From an uncultured Woeseiaceae bacterium (GTDB taxonomy: Bacteria; Pseudomonadota; Gammaproteobacteria; Steroidobacterales; Woeseiaceae): 64,000 nt of DNA. The position numbers were made by a program, and so were the translations under genes. Below are positions 17,556-29,803 of the stretch, piece by piece (within the stretch, counting starts at the first letter, position 1; every line of letters starts with the position of its first letter). The notes under the pieces were generated by a model. It was not told the DNA's origin. It did no database searches and worked only from the letters and a program-made list of their open reading frames with translations. The stretch covers positions 24,693 to 88,692 of the forward strand of contig CAMYOJ010000012.1 in assembly GCA_947259985.1 (NCBI GenBank), written 5' to 3'.

Positions 17556-18124
17556 TGGCATCTCGACCAAACGACAGGGGGCTCGTGATCCTCGATCGCG
17601 ACGGTGTCATCAATCGCGACTCGCCGGCGTTCGTCAAATCCACCGACGAGTGGATACCGCTGCCCGGCAGCATCCGTGCCATTGCGGCGCTGGATCGAGG
17701 CGGTTTCACGGTAACGATTGCCAGCAACCAGTCCGGAATCTCGCGCGGCCTCTTCGATCGCAACGCGCTGCGTTCGATGCACCGCAAACTCCGACGGCTC
17801 GTCGCGACAGAGGGCGGTCATGTGGCCCGCATTGTGGTCTGCCCACACGGCCCCGACGACGGCTGCGCTTGCCGCAAGCCCAGGGCCGGGCTGTTGCGTC
17901 GGCTCGGCCGCCATTACAAAACGAGCCTGGACGGCGTCCCCGTAATCGGCGATTCCCTGCGCGACCTGCAAGCTGCGGCGCGCGCGGGTGCCCGTCCGAT
18001 CCTCGTGCGCAGCGGCAACGGCCGGAACACCGAGGCCGCATTGCCCGGGGAACTGGCCGCTACCGAAATCTACGACGACCTTGCGGCCGCGGCGGCCGCG
18101 CTGCTCAGGGAGCACAATAAATGA
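17555..18124 (+). CDS. gmhB: D-glycero-beta-D-manno-heptose-1,7-bisphosphate 7-phosphatase
   Basis: 189 residues from the ATG at 17555 (the track begins at an adjacent TTG). HAD phosphatase motifs: nucleophile LDRDGVIN, motif II ASNQSG, and the zinc-binding loop CPHGPDDGCACRKP that marks GmhB. VIGDSLRDLQAA gives motif IV. It removes the C7 phosphate during ADP-heptose synthesis for LPS core. Following glyS and preceding plsC is a common gammaproteobacterial order. Confidence 0.93.
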   Translation: MASRPNDRGLVILDRDGVINRDSPAFVKSTDEWIPLPGSIRAIAALDRGGFTVTIASNQSGISRGLFDRNALRSMHRKLRRLVATEGGHVARIVVCPHGPDDGCACRKPRAGLLRRLGRHYKTSLDGVPVIGDSLRDLQAAARAGARPILVRSGNGRNTEAALPGELAATEIYDDLAAAAAALLREHNK

Positions 18125-18843
18125 TTCGCTGGTTACGCTCCGCTGTGTTCGTGGCGTTAGGGTTCACCTCGGCCGTTGGGGTGTCCGTAGTGTTGATACT
18201 CTTGTTCTGGGCCCCGCGGACCTGGCGTCATCGCGTGCTCGTTGCGTTCTGCAGCATGTTGTTGCGGGCCGGGGATCTCCTGTGCGGGCTCAAGGTTGTC
18301 GTCGAAGGCAGGGAAAATCTCCCGGACGCTCCCAGCGTCCTCATGATCAAGCACACCTCGGCGCTGGAAACATACGGCCACGTACCGATGTTCCCGCGCA
18401 CCTCCTGGGTCGTGAAGCGAGAGCTGATCTGGACGCCCTTCGTGGGTTGGGCGATCGCGCTCGTTCTCAGCCCTATCGCGATTAATCGCGGAAACGGTCA
18501 TTCGGCCGTGAGACAGGTCATCGAGCAGGGCAAGGAGCGGCTGGCCAGTGGCAACTGGGTAACGGTCTTTCCCGAGGGTACGCGCGTGCAGCCCGGTGAG
18601 ACTCGCAAGTACGGCATCAGCGGTGCCGCTCTCGCCCACGCGGCTGGTGCGCCCATTGTGCCGGTTGCGCACAACGCCGGCGATTTCTGGCGCCGTCGTG
18701 AGTTCGTCAAAAGGCCCGGTACCGTGCGCTTCGTCATCGGCCCGCCAATCGATGCTTCGACGCAGCCCCCCAAAGAGACGAACCAGATTGTGCAGGACTG
18801 GATCGAAAACAAAATGCGCGAGATCAGCAGCGCTTACGATTAG
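18121..18843 (+). CDS. plsC: 1-acyl-sn-glycerol-3-phosphate acyltransferase family protein
   Basis: 240 residues. An N-terminal membrane segment (about 8-30) precedes the acyltransferase domain. Motif I reads KHTSALET, i.e. H-x4-E in place of the classical H-x4-D, a variant seen in a gammaproteobacterial subgroup. Motif III is VFPEGTR. It probably acylates lysophosphatidic acid, using glycerol phosphate supplied by GpsA, but a paralogous lysophospholipid role is possible. Overlaps gmhB by four bases. Confidence 0.88.
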   Translation: MIRWLRSAVFVALGFTSAVGVSVVLILLFWAPRTWRHRVLVAFCSMLLRAGDLLCGLKVVVEGRENLPDAPSVLMIKHTSALETYGHVPMFPRTSWVVKRELIWTPFVGWAIALVLSPIAINRGNGHSAVRQVIEQGKERLASGNWVTVFPEGTRVQPGETRKYGISGAALAHAAGAPIVPVAHNAGDFWRRREFVKRPGTVRFVIGPPIDASTQPPKETNQIVQDWIENKMREISSAYD

Positions 18844-18862
18844 CTGACGCTTCTGCTCCTGA

Positions 18863-22257
<3,395 letters not shown>

Positions 22258-22289
22258 TCAGAGCGTAACCGACGCATTGTATCAAAATT

Positions 22290-22306
22290 GGGCCCATTAA
22301 GGGCCC
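22290..22306 (-). terminator. GGGCCC hairpin between recF and gyrB
   Basis: Two GGGCCC hexamers separated by ATTAA can pair in either orientation. On the minus strand the stem is followed by AATTTTG, a weak U-stretch. It sits in the 73-bp recF-gyrB gap and could partly terminate dnaA-dnaN-recF transcripts. The following TACAAT could be a gyrB -10, without a clear -35. Confidence 0.35.
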
Positions 22307-22321
22307 TCAAAGCTTTCTTTT

Positions 22322-23410
22322 TTAAAGTGTTTTTGGCCGCTTGACCGGCTCGCCGGCGGGGCTCAGAACGCCGTGTTCCACGTGGAACACGGCGGCCCCT
22401 TCAGGTATCGATAAAGCGGCCCGCTCCAGGCTCGTGGCAACGACCTGGCAGCCCAGCATCGCGACCGCCTCCATGAGGCGATCGAGCGAATCCGCGTCGA
22501 GCTCCGCCGCCGGATCGTCGAGAAGCAACAGCAGTGGCCGCTCGAGTGCCGTCTGCGCCGTCTCGGCCGCCGCGAGGATCATCGCGCTCGCCAGCAGCTT
22601 CTGCTGCCCCCGGGACACCAGCTTCCGGGCCTGGCGCTCGTCATAGCGAATCTTGAGATCGGCACGGTGGGGCCCGTACTGCGTAGCGCCCAGTTGCAGG
22701 TCTCGCTCCAGCCCCTCTGTCAGCAGGGCTTCGAGCGCCAGCTCCTTTTTCCACCCCTGCTGATAATCAAACCCGAGATCGGTACCCAGCAGGCCCTGGC
22801 CGTAACCCTCCAGGCTGCCCTTCGCCACCTCCAGGGAACGACGCCGCGACGCGTCCAGCGCCATGCTCAGCTCCACGAACTCGGCGTTCCAGCTATTTAT
22901 CGCGGCGGGCCGGGAATTTCCCCTGAGCGCGGCATTTCTTTGTTTGAGGACTCGCCGGAAACGACGCCATGCCGTCAGGTGTTCTGGTTCCACGTGGAAC
23001 GCGACCCAGTCCAGGAAGCGGCGGCGCTGTTCAGGCCCGCCGGCGACGAGGTTATGAACTTCCGGATCAATCACCTGCAACGGCAGGGCCTCTGCGAGGG
23101 CCGCGGCACCGCCGCCCTCCCCATCTACCCGTATTTCGAGGCCGGCCCGGCTGTTGCGCACCCCTATTCTCCGATGCCGACCATCATTATCCACCTGCCC
23201 GAACAGCACGAACTCCTGCGCGCCGTGCTGTATGAGGTTCGCTGTACTCGCCCCACGAAACGACTTCCCCCGTCCCAGGTACGCCAATGCCTCCAGGAGA
23301 CTCGTCTTCCCGGAGGCGTTGGCCCCAAAAATAAGGTTGAAGTCCGGCGCCAGCGCGAGCTCGATATTCTCCAGGCAGCGGAAATGGCTCGCCTTGAATG
23401 TACGAATCAT
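22322..23410 (-). CDS. recF: DNA replication and repair protein RecF
   Basis: 362 residues. SMC-like ATPase: Walker A GANASGKTSLLEAL near the N-terminus, ABC signature region LVSRGQQKLLASAMILA, Walker B LLLLLDDPAAELD. It loads RecA at gaps with RecO and RecR. Two parS-like palindromes lie inside this gene. Confidence 0.97.
   Translation of the reverse strand: MIRTFKASHFRCLENIELALAPDFNLIFGANASGKTSLLEALAYLGRGKSFRGASTANLIQHGAQEFVLFGQVDNDGRHRRIGVRNSRAGLEIRVDGEGGGAAALAEALPLQVIDPEVHNLVAGGPEQRRRFLDWVAFHVEPEHLTAWRRFRRVLKQRNAALRGNSRPAAINSWNAEFVELSMALDASRRRSLEVAKGSLEGYGQGLLGTDLGFDYQQGWKKELALEALLTEGLERDLQLGATQYGPHRADLKIRYDERQARKLVSRGQQKLLASAMILAAAETAQTALERPLLLLLDDPAAELDADSLDRLMEAVAMLGCQVVATSLERAALSIPEGAAVFHVEHGVLSPAGEPVKRPKTL
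22374..22389. other. parS: parS-like ParB binding site 1 (inside recF)
   Basis: TGTTCCACGTGGAACA is a perfect 16-bp palindrome, extended to 22 bp by CCG/CGG at the ends. It equals the gammaproteobacterial (Pseudomonas-type) parS core GTTCCACGTGGAAC. It lies in the 3' part of recF, about 33 kb from parB. Confidence 0.85.
22987..23000. other. parS: parS-like ParB binding site 2 (inside recF)
   Basis: GTTCCACGTGGAAC, the complete 14-bp parS core, about 0.6 kb from site 1 and in the same gene. The flanking bases (G and G) break the 16-bp form. Confidence 0.8.
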
Positions 23411-23432
23411 CGGGGCCCGAGCACCGCTCTTC

Positions 23433-24536
23433 CTACAGGCGCATCGGCATTACGACAAACGTGCTGTCCTGGTTCCCCGGCTGCCGGATAAGGCAGCTCG
23501 AGTTGCTATCCTGCACCGATAGCGTCACATCATCACTCTCTACGGCCCCAAGGGCATCAAGCAGATAATTGACGTTGAATCCGATTTCGATGTCTTCGCC
23601 ACTGTACTCCACCTCGAGTTCCTCTTCGGCCTCTTCCTGCTCGGGGTTATGGGCCTGCAGCACCACACCACTGTCTCGTATAACCAGCCTGATGCCGCGG
23701 TACTTCTCGTTCGAGAGAATCGCCGTGCGCTGCAAAGCACCGCGAAACGACCCTCGATCCGCTTTCAGCTCGTTGGCCGATTCCTTCGGGATAACACGCT
23801 CGTATTCCGGGAATCGACCATCGATGAGCTTGGACGTAAACCGAATGCCGTCTAACTGGATGCGAATATGATTTGCCCCGAGCTCTATCTCGAGATCGCC
23901 TTCCCCGTTCATCAGGCGCTGCAACTCCAGCACGCCCTTGCGTGGCACGATCACCTGTTGCTCGTCCAGGCTGCTGTCGAGCTCCGCCTGGCAGAGCGCG
24001 AGGCGGTGACCATCCGTGGCTACGGCCCGCAAGTACTTGCCGCCCGTCTCCAGTAACATGCCATTCAGGTAGTAACGCACATCCTGCTGCGCCATGGAGA
24101 AATGCGTCTTTTCTATGAGCCTGCCAAGCACTTCCTGGGATGCCTGGATGCTCTGTCCCGCCTTGATATCTTCGACGACCGGAAATTCCGCCGCCGGCAG
24201 GGTAGCGAGGTTAAAGCGGCTCCTGCCTGCCTTGACGAGCAGCTTCTCACCGCTAAGGCCGACATCAATTTCCGAGCCCTCGGGCAGCGCGCGGCAGATA
24301 TCCAGGAGCTTTCTTCCCGATACCGTAATCTCTCCCCCCGTTTCTGTCTCCACATCTGCCTGGGCGACCAGCTCGACCTCGAGGTCCGTCGCCGTAATCG
24401 ACAATTGCCCATCCCGGGCTATCATCAGGACATTGGAGAGTATCGGCATCGTCTGGCGCCGCTCTACAACGCCGATGACGGCTTGCAGGGGTTTCAACAG
24501 CGCTTCCCGGGCTGCGGTAAACTTCATAGGATCCAC
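23433..24536 (-). CDS. dnaN: DNA polymerase III beta subunit (sliding clamp)
   Basis: 367 residues, standard length, three clamp domains. N-terminus MKFTAAREALLKPLQAVIGVVERR-like (the track M is preceded by MDP), then LPILSNVLM-type MPILSNVLMIARDG, and the C-terminal MPMRL that closes every DnaN. It tethers polymerases to DNA. An AGGTGG lies before the ATG. Confidence 0.98.
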   Translation of the reverse strand: MDPMKFTAAREALLKPLQAVIGVVERRQTMPILSNVLMIARDGQLSITATDLEVELVAQADVETETGGEITVSGRKLLDICRALPEGSEIDVGLSGEKLLVKAGRSRFNLATLPAAEFPVVEDIKAGQSIQASQEVLGRLIEKTHFSMAQQDVRYYLNGMLLETGGKYLRAVATDGHRLALCQAELDSSLDEQQVIVPRKGVLELQRLMNGEGDLEIELGANHIRIQLDGIRFTSKLIDGRFPEYERVIPKESANELKADRGSFRGALQRTAILSNEKYRGIRLVIRDSGVVLQAHNPEQEEAEEELEVEYSGEDIEIGFNVNYLLDALGAVESDDVTLSVQDSNSSCLIRQPGNQDSTFVVMPMRL

Positions 24537-24735
24537 CTGTTAATAAATATTGGAAATCTATATTTTATTATTATTATTAAGCGACAAAAGTCCTGTGTAT
24601 AACTTTTTAATCTCTTTATAATTCAATAAGTTATGCCTAACAAATCGACCTAACACTTCTTGCATGTCCGGTCTGCGAGCTGTGAGCAGCCTGTGGATAA
24701 AATACGTGCAGTTAGTTTTCCACCAGTTATCCACA
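24537..24735. other. Candidate oriC in the dnaA-dnaN gap
   Basis: 199 bp with no gene. It holds two perfect DnaA boxes, TGTGGATAA (24692-24700) and TTATCCACA (24727-24735, touching the dnaA stop), and an R2-type box TGTGTATAA (24594-24602). Beside them is a very AT-rich stretch (about 24541-24581) with five TTA triplets in a row (24565-24579), a suitable unwinding element and DnaA-trio-like. A fourth box lies upstream of dnaA (26172-26180). Replication initiation is inferred, not shown. Confidence 0.75.
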
Positions 24736-26094
24736 TCATCCTGTCAGAGTTCTCAACAAATTCAAATAATCGTCATCGATGCGCTTGTCGGTCTCGCGCA
24801 GAGACTCGATCCGCCGACAGCCGTGCAGGACGGTCGTGTGATCCCTGCCGCCGAACGCATCGCCAATCTCGGGAAGACTGTGATTTGTCAGCTCCTTGGC
24901 CAGCGCCATCCCGAACTGCCTCGGTCGGGCAATCGAGCGACTCCGCTTCTTCGACAGCAGGTCGCCGACGCGAATCTTAAAGTAGTCTGCGACGGTTTTC
25001 TGAATATTCTCGATCGACACAAGCCGGTCTTGTACAGCCAGCAGGTCACGTAAAGCTTCCTTGGCAAACTCCAGGCTAATAGGCCGACCCGTAAAGCGGT
25101 AATTTGCAATCACCCGACGCAGAGCGCCTTCGAGTTCGCGCACGTTCGAACGAATCCTCTTGGCGATGAAGAAAGCAACCTCCTCCGGCAGCTCGATGCC
25201 ATCAGCACTTGCCTTGCTCATCAGGATTGCCACCGAGGTCTCGAGTTCTGGCGGCTCAATGGCAACGGTGAGTCCCCACCCAAACCGGGACTTCAGGCGC
25301 TCCTCGAGCCCATTAACTTCCTTCGGGTAACGGTCGCAGGTCAATATGATTTGTCGCTGACCCTCCAGGAGGGCGTTGAAAGTGTGAAAAAACTCTTCCT
25401 GTGACCGGTCTTTACCGGCAAAAAACTGAATATCATCAATAAGTAAAGCATCGAGCGATCGGTAAGATCGCTTGAATTCAGAGATCGTGTTGTGTTGCAG
25501 GCCGCGCACCATGTCGCCGACGAAGCGCTCCGAATGAACGTAGCTAACGCGCGCGCCCGGATTATTCTTGAGGATCGCATTGCCGACCGCATGCATGAGG
25601 TGGGTCTTGCCGAGCCCCACGCCACCATAAATAAATAACGGGTTGTACGACTTGCCCGGGTTCTCGCCGACCTGGGTCGCGGCGGCCTTTGCCAGCTGGT
25701 TGCTCTTGCCCTCGACGAAGCTATCGAATGTGAAGACAGGATTCAGTCTCGAAACGACGGGTGTTGCCGCTGTTTTCCTCGCAACGACCGGCTCCGGCCG
25801 TTTGCTTGGTCCGGCCGGCGTCTCGGCCTGGCGCGACCCCACCTCGAGCGCCACCTCGGTGTTGTCGCTGTTTTCCGCCACGAGTTCGAGGATCCGGTCA
25901 AGATAATGCTGCTGGAGCCAGTCGACGACAAAACGGTTGGGCGCGAGCAGGCGCAGCACGCCGCCACCGTCGACGGCCTGCAACGGTCGTATCCAGGTAT
26001 TGAATTGCTGCTCGGGAAGCTCCGCCTGCAGGTCGCGAATACACTGCTTCCAAAGCGTCGATTCTGCAGACAAGATATTCCCCGGGGTCCCCAT
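24736..26094 (-). CDS. dnaA: Chromosomal replication initiator DnaA
   Basis: 452 residues. Domain I (1-90: [24 protein letters not shown]), short linker II, AAA+ domain III (Walker [17 protein letters not shown], Walker B LLIDDIQF, sensor II region), and domain IV with the signature [15 protein letters not shown] for DnaA-box binding. Upstream is a perfect DnaA box suggesting autoregulation. Divergent from rpmH. Confidence 0.98.
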   Translation of the reverse strand: MGTPGNILSAESTLWKQCIRDLQAELPEQQFNTWIRPLQAVDGGGVLRLLAPNRFVVDWLQQHYLDRILELVAENSDNTEVALEVGSRQAETPAGPSKRPEPVVARKTAATPVVSRLNPVFTFDSFVEGKSNQLAKAAATQVGENPGKSYNPLFIYGGVGLGKTHLMHAVGNAILKNNPGARVSYVHSERFVGDMVRGLQHNTISEFKRSYRSLDALLIDDIQFFAGKDRSQEEFFHTFNALLEGQRQIILTCDRYPKEVNGLEERLKSRFGWGLTVAIEPPELETSVAILMSKASADGIELPEEVAFFIAKRIRSNVRELEGALRRVIANYRFTGRPISLEFAKEALRDLLAVQDRLVSIENIQKTVADYFKIRVGDLLSKKRSRSIARPRQFGMALAKELTNHSLPEIGDAFGGRDHTTVLHGCRRIESLRETDKRIDDDYLNLLRTLTG

Positions 26095-26171
26095 GATTGT
26101 TATGTTTGTTATCTAAAAACAGCGAAAGACGAGGCAGTCTATACTCTAAGGCCGGCCGCCGCCAGATGCGG

Positions 26172-26180
26172 TTATCCACA
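26172..26180 (+). promoter_or_regulatory. DnaA box upstream of dnaA
   Basis: Perfect TTATCCACA, 78 bases upstream of the dnaA start in the dnaA-rpmH divergent gap. Probably an autoregulatory site and possibly part of a bipartite origin with 24537-24735. Confidence 0.8.
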
Positions 26181-26220
26181 GCTTGTTAAAGGCCGAAATC
26201 TCAATGTTTACATTAGTCTA

Positions 26221-26249
26221 TTGACACTCTCCGGGCATCTGCGTACCCT
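26221..26249 (+). promoter_or_regulatory. Probable sigma-70 promoter of rpmH-rnpA
   Basis: A perfect -35 TTGACA (26221-26226), 17 bases, then TACCCT (26244-26249) as a weak -10. It lies 60 bases before the rpmH ATG. Confidence 0.5.
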
Positions 26250-26308
26250 TGCCGCCCTTCCAAAAGTACGGCCTCGATCTGGCCGGCTTATGACCCAGGT
26301 AATCGACA

Positions 26309-26443
26309 ATGAAACGCACATTTCAGCCCAGCAAGATAAAGCGGGCCCGGACGCACGGTTTTCGCGCTCGCATGGCCACCAAGGCCGGGCGGCTCGTGTT
26401 GAAGCGCCGCCGCGCAAAAGGCCGCGCACGGTTGACGCCGTAA
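26309..26443 (+). CDS. rpmH: 50S ribosomal protein L34
   Basis: 44 residues, below the track's length limit, read directly from the sequence: [20 protein letters not shown], then [20 protein letters not shown] and RLTP. All L34 hallmarks ([15 protein letters not shown], GRxVLxRRRAKGR) are present. It stands upstream of rnpA and divergent from dnaA, its usual place. Confidence 0.98.
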   Translation: MKRTFQPSKIKRARTHGFRARMATKAGRLVLKRRRAKGRARLTP

Positions 26444-26484
26444 CATACCCGGCGTCGGTCACGACGACGAGCCACCAATCAGGA

Positions 26485-26859
26485 TTGAAGAGCAGCAGCA
26501 AGAGTATCCGGTTCACAAAAGACAATCGGTTACTTGATGCGGCTGCTTTCGGCCGCGTGTTTCAAAAAGCCACACGCAGCCGCGACAAATTATTTACAGT
26601 GCTCGCTCGGCGGGGCGAAAAAGACCGGGCCAGGCTCGGTTTGGCAATCTCGAAAAAACATTGTCGCCACGCCACAGCACGGAACCGAATTAAAAGACTA
26701 ATCAGGGAATCATTTCGTCAGCAGCAGGACGAGCTGGCCGGCCTCGACATCGTGGTGATCAATCAGCCGGCCGCCGCCGCAGCCAGCAACCAGGAGGTTT
26801 TCAAGAGCCTCGACGAACACTGGCGGCGATGCTGCAAGGCGAAATCGCGGGAACGCTAA
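26485..26859 (+). CDS. rnpA: Ribonuclease P protein component
   Basis: About 124 residues. IRFTKDNRLLDAAAFGRVF, LGLAISKKHCRHATARNRIK and the RNR signature RIKRLIRESFRQQQDELAG identify it. The track ORF begins at 25906, but this runs through rpmH in another frame and is not real. The first useful start after rpmH is TTG at 26485; a purine-rich AGGA directly touches it, so the exact start is uncertain. RnpA assists the RNase P RNA in maturing tRNA 5' ends. The gene ends 3 bases before yidC; no yidD lies between them. Confidence 0.93.
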   Translation: MKSSSKSIRFTKDNRLLDAAAFGRVFQKATRSRDKLFTVLARRGEKDRARLGLAISKKHCRHATARNRIKRLIRESFRQQQDELAGLDIVVINQPAAAAASNQEVFKSLDEHWRRCCKAKSRER

Positions 26860-26862
26860 TCG

Positions 26863-28566
26863 ATGGATAATCAACGACTGCTGATTTGGGCCTTTTTCGG
26901 ACTCATGGCCTGGATCACCTACCAGACCTGGGTACAGGATTACGCGCCGAAACCGGCCATCCCGTCGGGCGAGCGCCCGGCCCTGGCCGTCGATGAAACG
27001 GCGCCACCGGCCTCCGAAGACGACCTGCCGCAGATAAGCGCGCCCGACAGTGCACCGGCCATCTCTCCTGACGCGAATACCACGGAGCCGGTTTCTGCGC
27101 CCGCAGCCCCGGTTGTTCGGGTCACGACCGACGTGCTGGATCTCGAAATCAGCACGGGCGGCGGCACCTTGCAAAAAGCCGTCCTGCTTAATTATCCCGT
27201 GGCCAAAGACCGGCCCGACGAGCTGGTCAGATTGCTCAGTTTCGATCCACCTGAGCTCGGCCTCATCGAGTCCGGCGTTCGCTCGCTGGGAGGGGCAGCC
27301 GAGGCGACGCACCTCACAATCTTTGAGAGTCCGCAAACCCGGTATGAACTCGATGGCGCGGAAGAGCTCGTCGTTCCGCTGGTCTGGACCGACCCTGGCG
27401 GCATCGTCATCGAGAAGCGCTACCGCTTCAAGCGTGGCAGTTACATCATCGAGCTCGAACAGGAAGTCGGGAACACCAGCGCCGAGCCCTGGCGTGGCGC
27501 CGAGTATGTGCGCATCAAGCGTTACTCGAAGGAGCAGGAGCGCTCGATGTTCGACGTCGATTCCTATTCGTTCCAGGGGCCCATTATCTATGATGGCGAG
27601 AAGTCGGAGAAGCTGAAGCGCGACGACCTTATCGACGACGGCAAGTACGAGTATTACTCGCAACGCGGCTGGTTTGGCTCGATCCAGCACCATTTCGTCA
27701 GCGCGGTAGTGCCCGCGCCGGGCAGCGATTACCGCTATGAAGTGTCGGTTGACGGCAGCATCGCTACGAGCAGCGCAATTGGCCGGAATGCCTCGTCTGT
27801 CGAGCCAGGAAGCAGCAAGGTATTCGCGACGTCATTGTTCGTTGGGCCGAAACTGCAGGCTCAGCTCGAGGAAATTGACGAAACGCTGAAGCTCACTGTC
27901 GATTATGGCTGGCTGACGATTATCTCGCAGCCGCTGTTCTGGCTCTTGAGCCTCGTCCATGGGTTCGTGGCCAACTGGGGCGTCTCTATTATCATCGTAA
28001 CGCTCCTGATCAAGCTCGCTTTCTACAAGCTCACCGAATCGAGCGGCCGTTCGATGGCCAAGATGCGAAACCTGCAGCCACGCATGAAAGCGCTGCAAGA
28101 TCGCTACAAGGACGATCGCCAGGCGCTTAGCCAGGCGATGATGGAGCTTTACAAGCGCGAGAAGGTCAATCCGGCAGCCGGCTGTCTGCCGATACTGATC
28201 CAGATGCCTTTTTTCCTGGCGTTCTACTGGGTGCTGCTCGAAAGCGTCGAAATGCGCCAGGCACCATTCGCGCTCTGGATCACGGACCTGTCGACGCGCG
28301 ATCCGTACTTTATCCTGCCGCTCATCATGGGCGCCGCCATGTTCATGCAGCAAAAGCTCAACCCGGCGCCGGCCGACCCCGTGCAGGCGAAGGTCATGCA
28401 GATCATGCCGATCATGTTCACGGTATTTTTCGCCTTTTTCCCGTCGGGCCTCGTTCTATACTGGGTGACCAACACGCTGTTGTCGATCGCGCAGCAGTGG
28501 AAGATCAACAGGGTCGTCGAGCTGGAGGCAAAAACCCAGAAGGGCGGCAAGAAGAAAGACGGTTAG
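26863..28566 (+). CDS. yidC: Membrane protein insertase YidC
   Basis: 567 residues. First helix LLIWAFFGLMAWITYQTWV (about 5-23), a large periplasmic beta-sandwich domain (about 80-340), and the C-terminal insertase helices: WLTIISQPLFWLLSLVHGFV, GWGVSIIIVTLLIKLAFY-like WGVSIIIVTLLIKLAFY, CLPILIQMPFFLAFYWVL and later segments, ending in a basic tail (KGGKKKDG). It inserts proteins such as F0 subunit c, encoded later in the window, into the inner membrane. Confidence 0.97.
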   Translation: MDNQRLLIWAFFGLMAWITYQTWVQDYAPKPAIPSGERPALAVDETAPPASEDDLPQISAPDSAPAISPDANTTEPVSAPAAPVVRVTTDVLDLEISTGGGTLQKAVLLNYPVAKDRPDELVRLLSFDPPELGLIESGVRSLGGAAEATHLTIFESPQTRYELDGAEELVVPLVWTDPGGIVIEKRYRFKRGSYIIELEQEVGNTSAEPWRGAEYVRIKRYSKEQERSMFDVDSYSFQGPIIYDGEKSEKLKRDDLIDDGKYEYYSQRGWFGSIQHHFVSAVVPAPGSDYRYEVSVDGSIATSSAIGRNASSVEPGSSKVFATSLFVGPKLQAQLEEIDETLKLTVDYGWLTIISQPLFWLLSLVHGFVANWGVSIIIVTLLIKLAFYKLTESSGRSMAKMRNLQPRMKALQDRYKDDRQALSQAMMELYKREKVNPAAGCLPILIQMPFFLAFYWVLLESVEMRQAPFALWITDLSTRDPYFILPLIMGAAMFMQQKLNPAPADPVQAKVMQIMPIMFTVFFAFFPSGLVLYWVTNTLLSIAQQWKINRVVELEAKTQKGGKKKDG

Positions 28567-29774
28567 ACGAGCTTTGACCGGATCTTGATCTCGCCCTCGA
28601 GGGTGCGATGAACGGGACAACGATCGGCGATCTCGAGCACGCGTTGCCGCTGTGTCTCGCTCAAGCCTCCCTGTAGCGCAATCGATCGCTGGAATTCATC
28701 GATCCTGCCCGAATCGCTCTCGCAATCTTCGCAATCGACCGCGTGAATCTTGCCGTGCTTGACCCGCACCGTAACCGACTCCAGGTCGAGTTTCTTGTGT
28801 GCCGCGTACATGTGCAGTGTCATCGACGTGCAGGTCGCGAGGGACGCAGACAACAGGTCGTAGGGCGAGGGCCCGGCATTGGTGCCGCCAACCGAGCGCG
28901 GCTCGTCGGCAACGAGCGTATGACGACCGGCGCGGACGTCCGTTTTGAAACCGTCAGTGTAGGTTCGAGCGACGACTTCGCCCGCGGCGACGCGGAACGG
29001 CTCACCATGATCGGCATGCGGCAGGTAGCGCGAAGCCCAGGCGGCCAGCACCTGTCCCGCGTAGCGTGAATCGTCGTCGTTGGTCAGCAGATGGTCGGCA
29101 CTGTCGAGACTCACGAAGCTTTTCGGGTGTTTCGCGGCGACGAAAAGCTCTGCGGCGTTGTCGATCTCCACGATGTTGTCGAGCGGCGCGTGCATGATGA
29201 GCAGCGCTTTGTGCAGCTTGCCGATGGTTCCTTTTACATCGTGTTGCTCGAGATCGTCGACGAACTGTTGCTTCACGAGGAAAGGACGGCCGCCGAGATC
29301 GACCTCCGCTTCGCCACGCTCGCGCAGCGAATCCTCATGCCCCCCGAGCATCCTCGCCACGTGCGTGGGCTCGGCCGGGGAGCCGATTGTCACGACGGCC
29401 ACGGCCGTCTCGACCTGCGGCGCGGCTTGCAGTACGGCCGTGCCGCCGAGCGAGTGCCCGATGAGAATGGAGACATCGCCGTGTTTGCGATCCAGAAAGT
29501 CTACTGCGGCCAGCAGGTCGCCGACGTTGGAAGAGAAATTGGTGTCCGCGAACTCGCCCTCACTTTGTCCCAGCCCCGTGAAATCGAATCTCAGCACGGC
29601 GATGCGCTCGTCGTTCAGCGCGCGAGCGATGTTGCTCGCGGCGCGCAGGTTTTTCGAGCAGGTGAAACAGTGGGCAAACAGTGCGTACGCGACGGGCTCC
29701 TCGGTCGGGAGGTCGAGGATGCCCGAGAGCATCTCGCCGTTCTGGTTTTTGAAGGTGACATTCAGATTCTGCAT
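28563..29774 (-). CDS. Alpha/beta hydrolase-OsmC fusion protein
   Basis: 403 residues from ATG 29774 (MQNLNVTFKNQNGEML). The 44 extra track residues are mostly Arg/Ser and lie over the mnmE start, so they are rejected. N-terminal hydrolase (about 1-250) with LFAHCFTCSKN, nucleophile GHSLGG, and late His in SADHLLT. C-terminal OsmC-like domain (about 270-403) with PYDLLSASLATCTSMTLHMY and the second Cys in ADRCPVHRTLE, the peroxidatic pair of OsmC/Ohr proteins. Such two-domain proteins are known but their substrate is not. It sits alone and opposed to yidC and mnmE; its stop overlaps the yidC stop. Confidence 0.88.
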   Translation of the reverse strand: MQNLNVTFKNQNGEMLSGILDLPTEEPVAYALFAHCFTCSKNLRAASNIARALNDERIAVLRFDFTGLGQSEGEFADTNFSSNVGDLLAAVDFLDRKHGDVSILIGHSLGGTAVLQAAPQVETAVAVVTIGSPAEPTHVARMLGGHEDSLRERGEAEVDLGGRPFLVKQQFVDDLEQHDVKGTIGKLHKALLIMHAPLDNIVEIDNAAELFVAAKHPKSFVSLDSADHLLTNDDDSRYAGQVLAAWASRYLPHADHGEPFRVAAGEVVARTYTDGFKTDVRAGRHTLVADEPRSVGGTNAGPSPYDLLSASLATCTSMTLHMYAAHKKLDLESVTVRVKHGKIHAVDCEDCESDSGRIDEFQRSIALQGGLSETQRQRVLEIADRCPVHRTLEGEIKIRSKLV

Positions 29775-29803
29775 AGTGCTGCTACCTGTGTTTTCATTAC
29801 CGT

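Noticed and set aside
25906-26484. Upstream part of the 317-residue rnpA ORF
   Set aside because: It overlaps the dnaA start and reads rpmH in a second frame; RnpA homology begins only near 26500.
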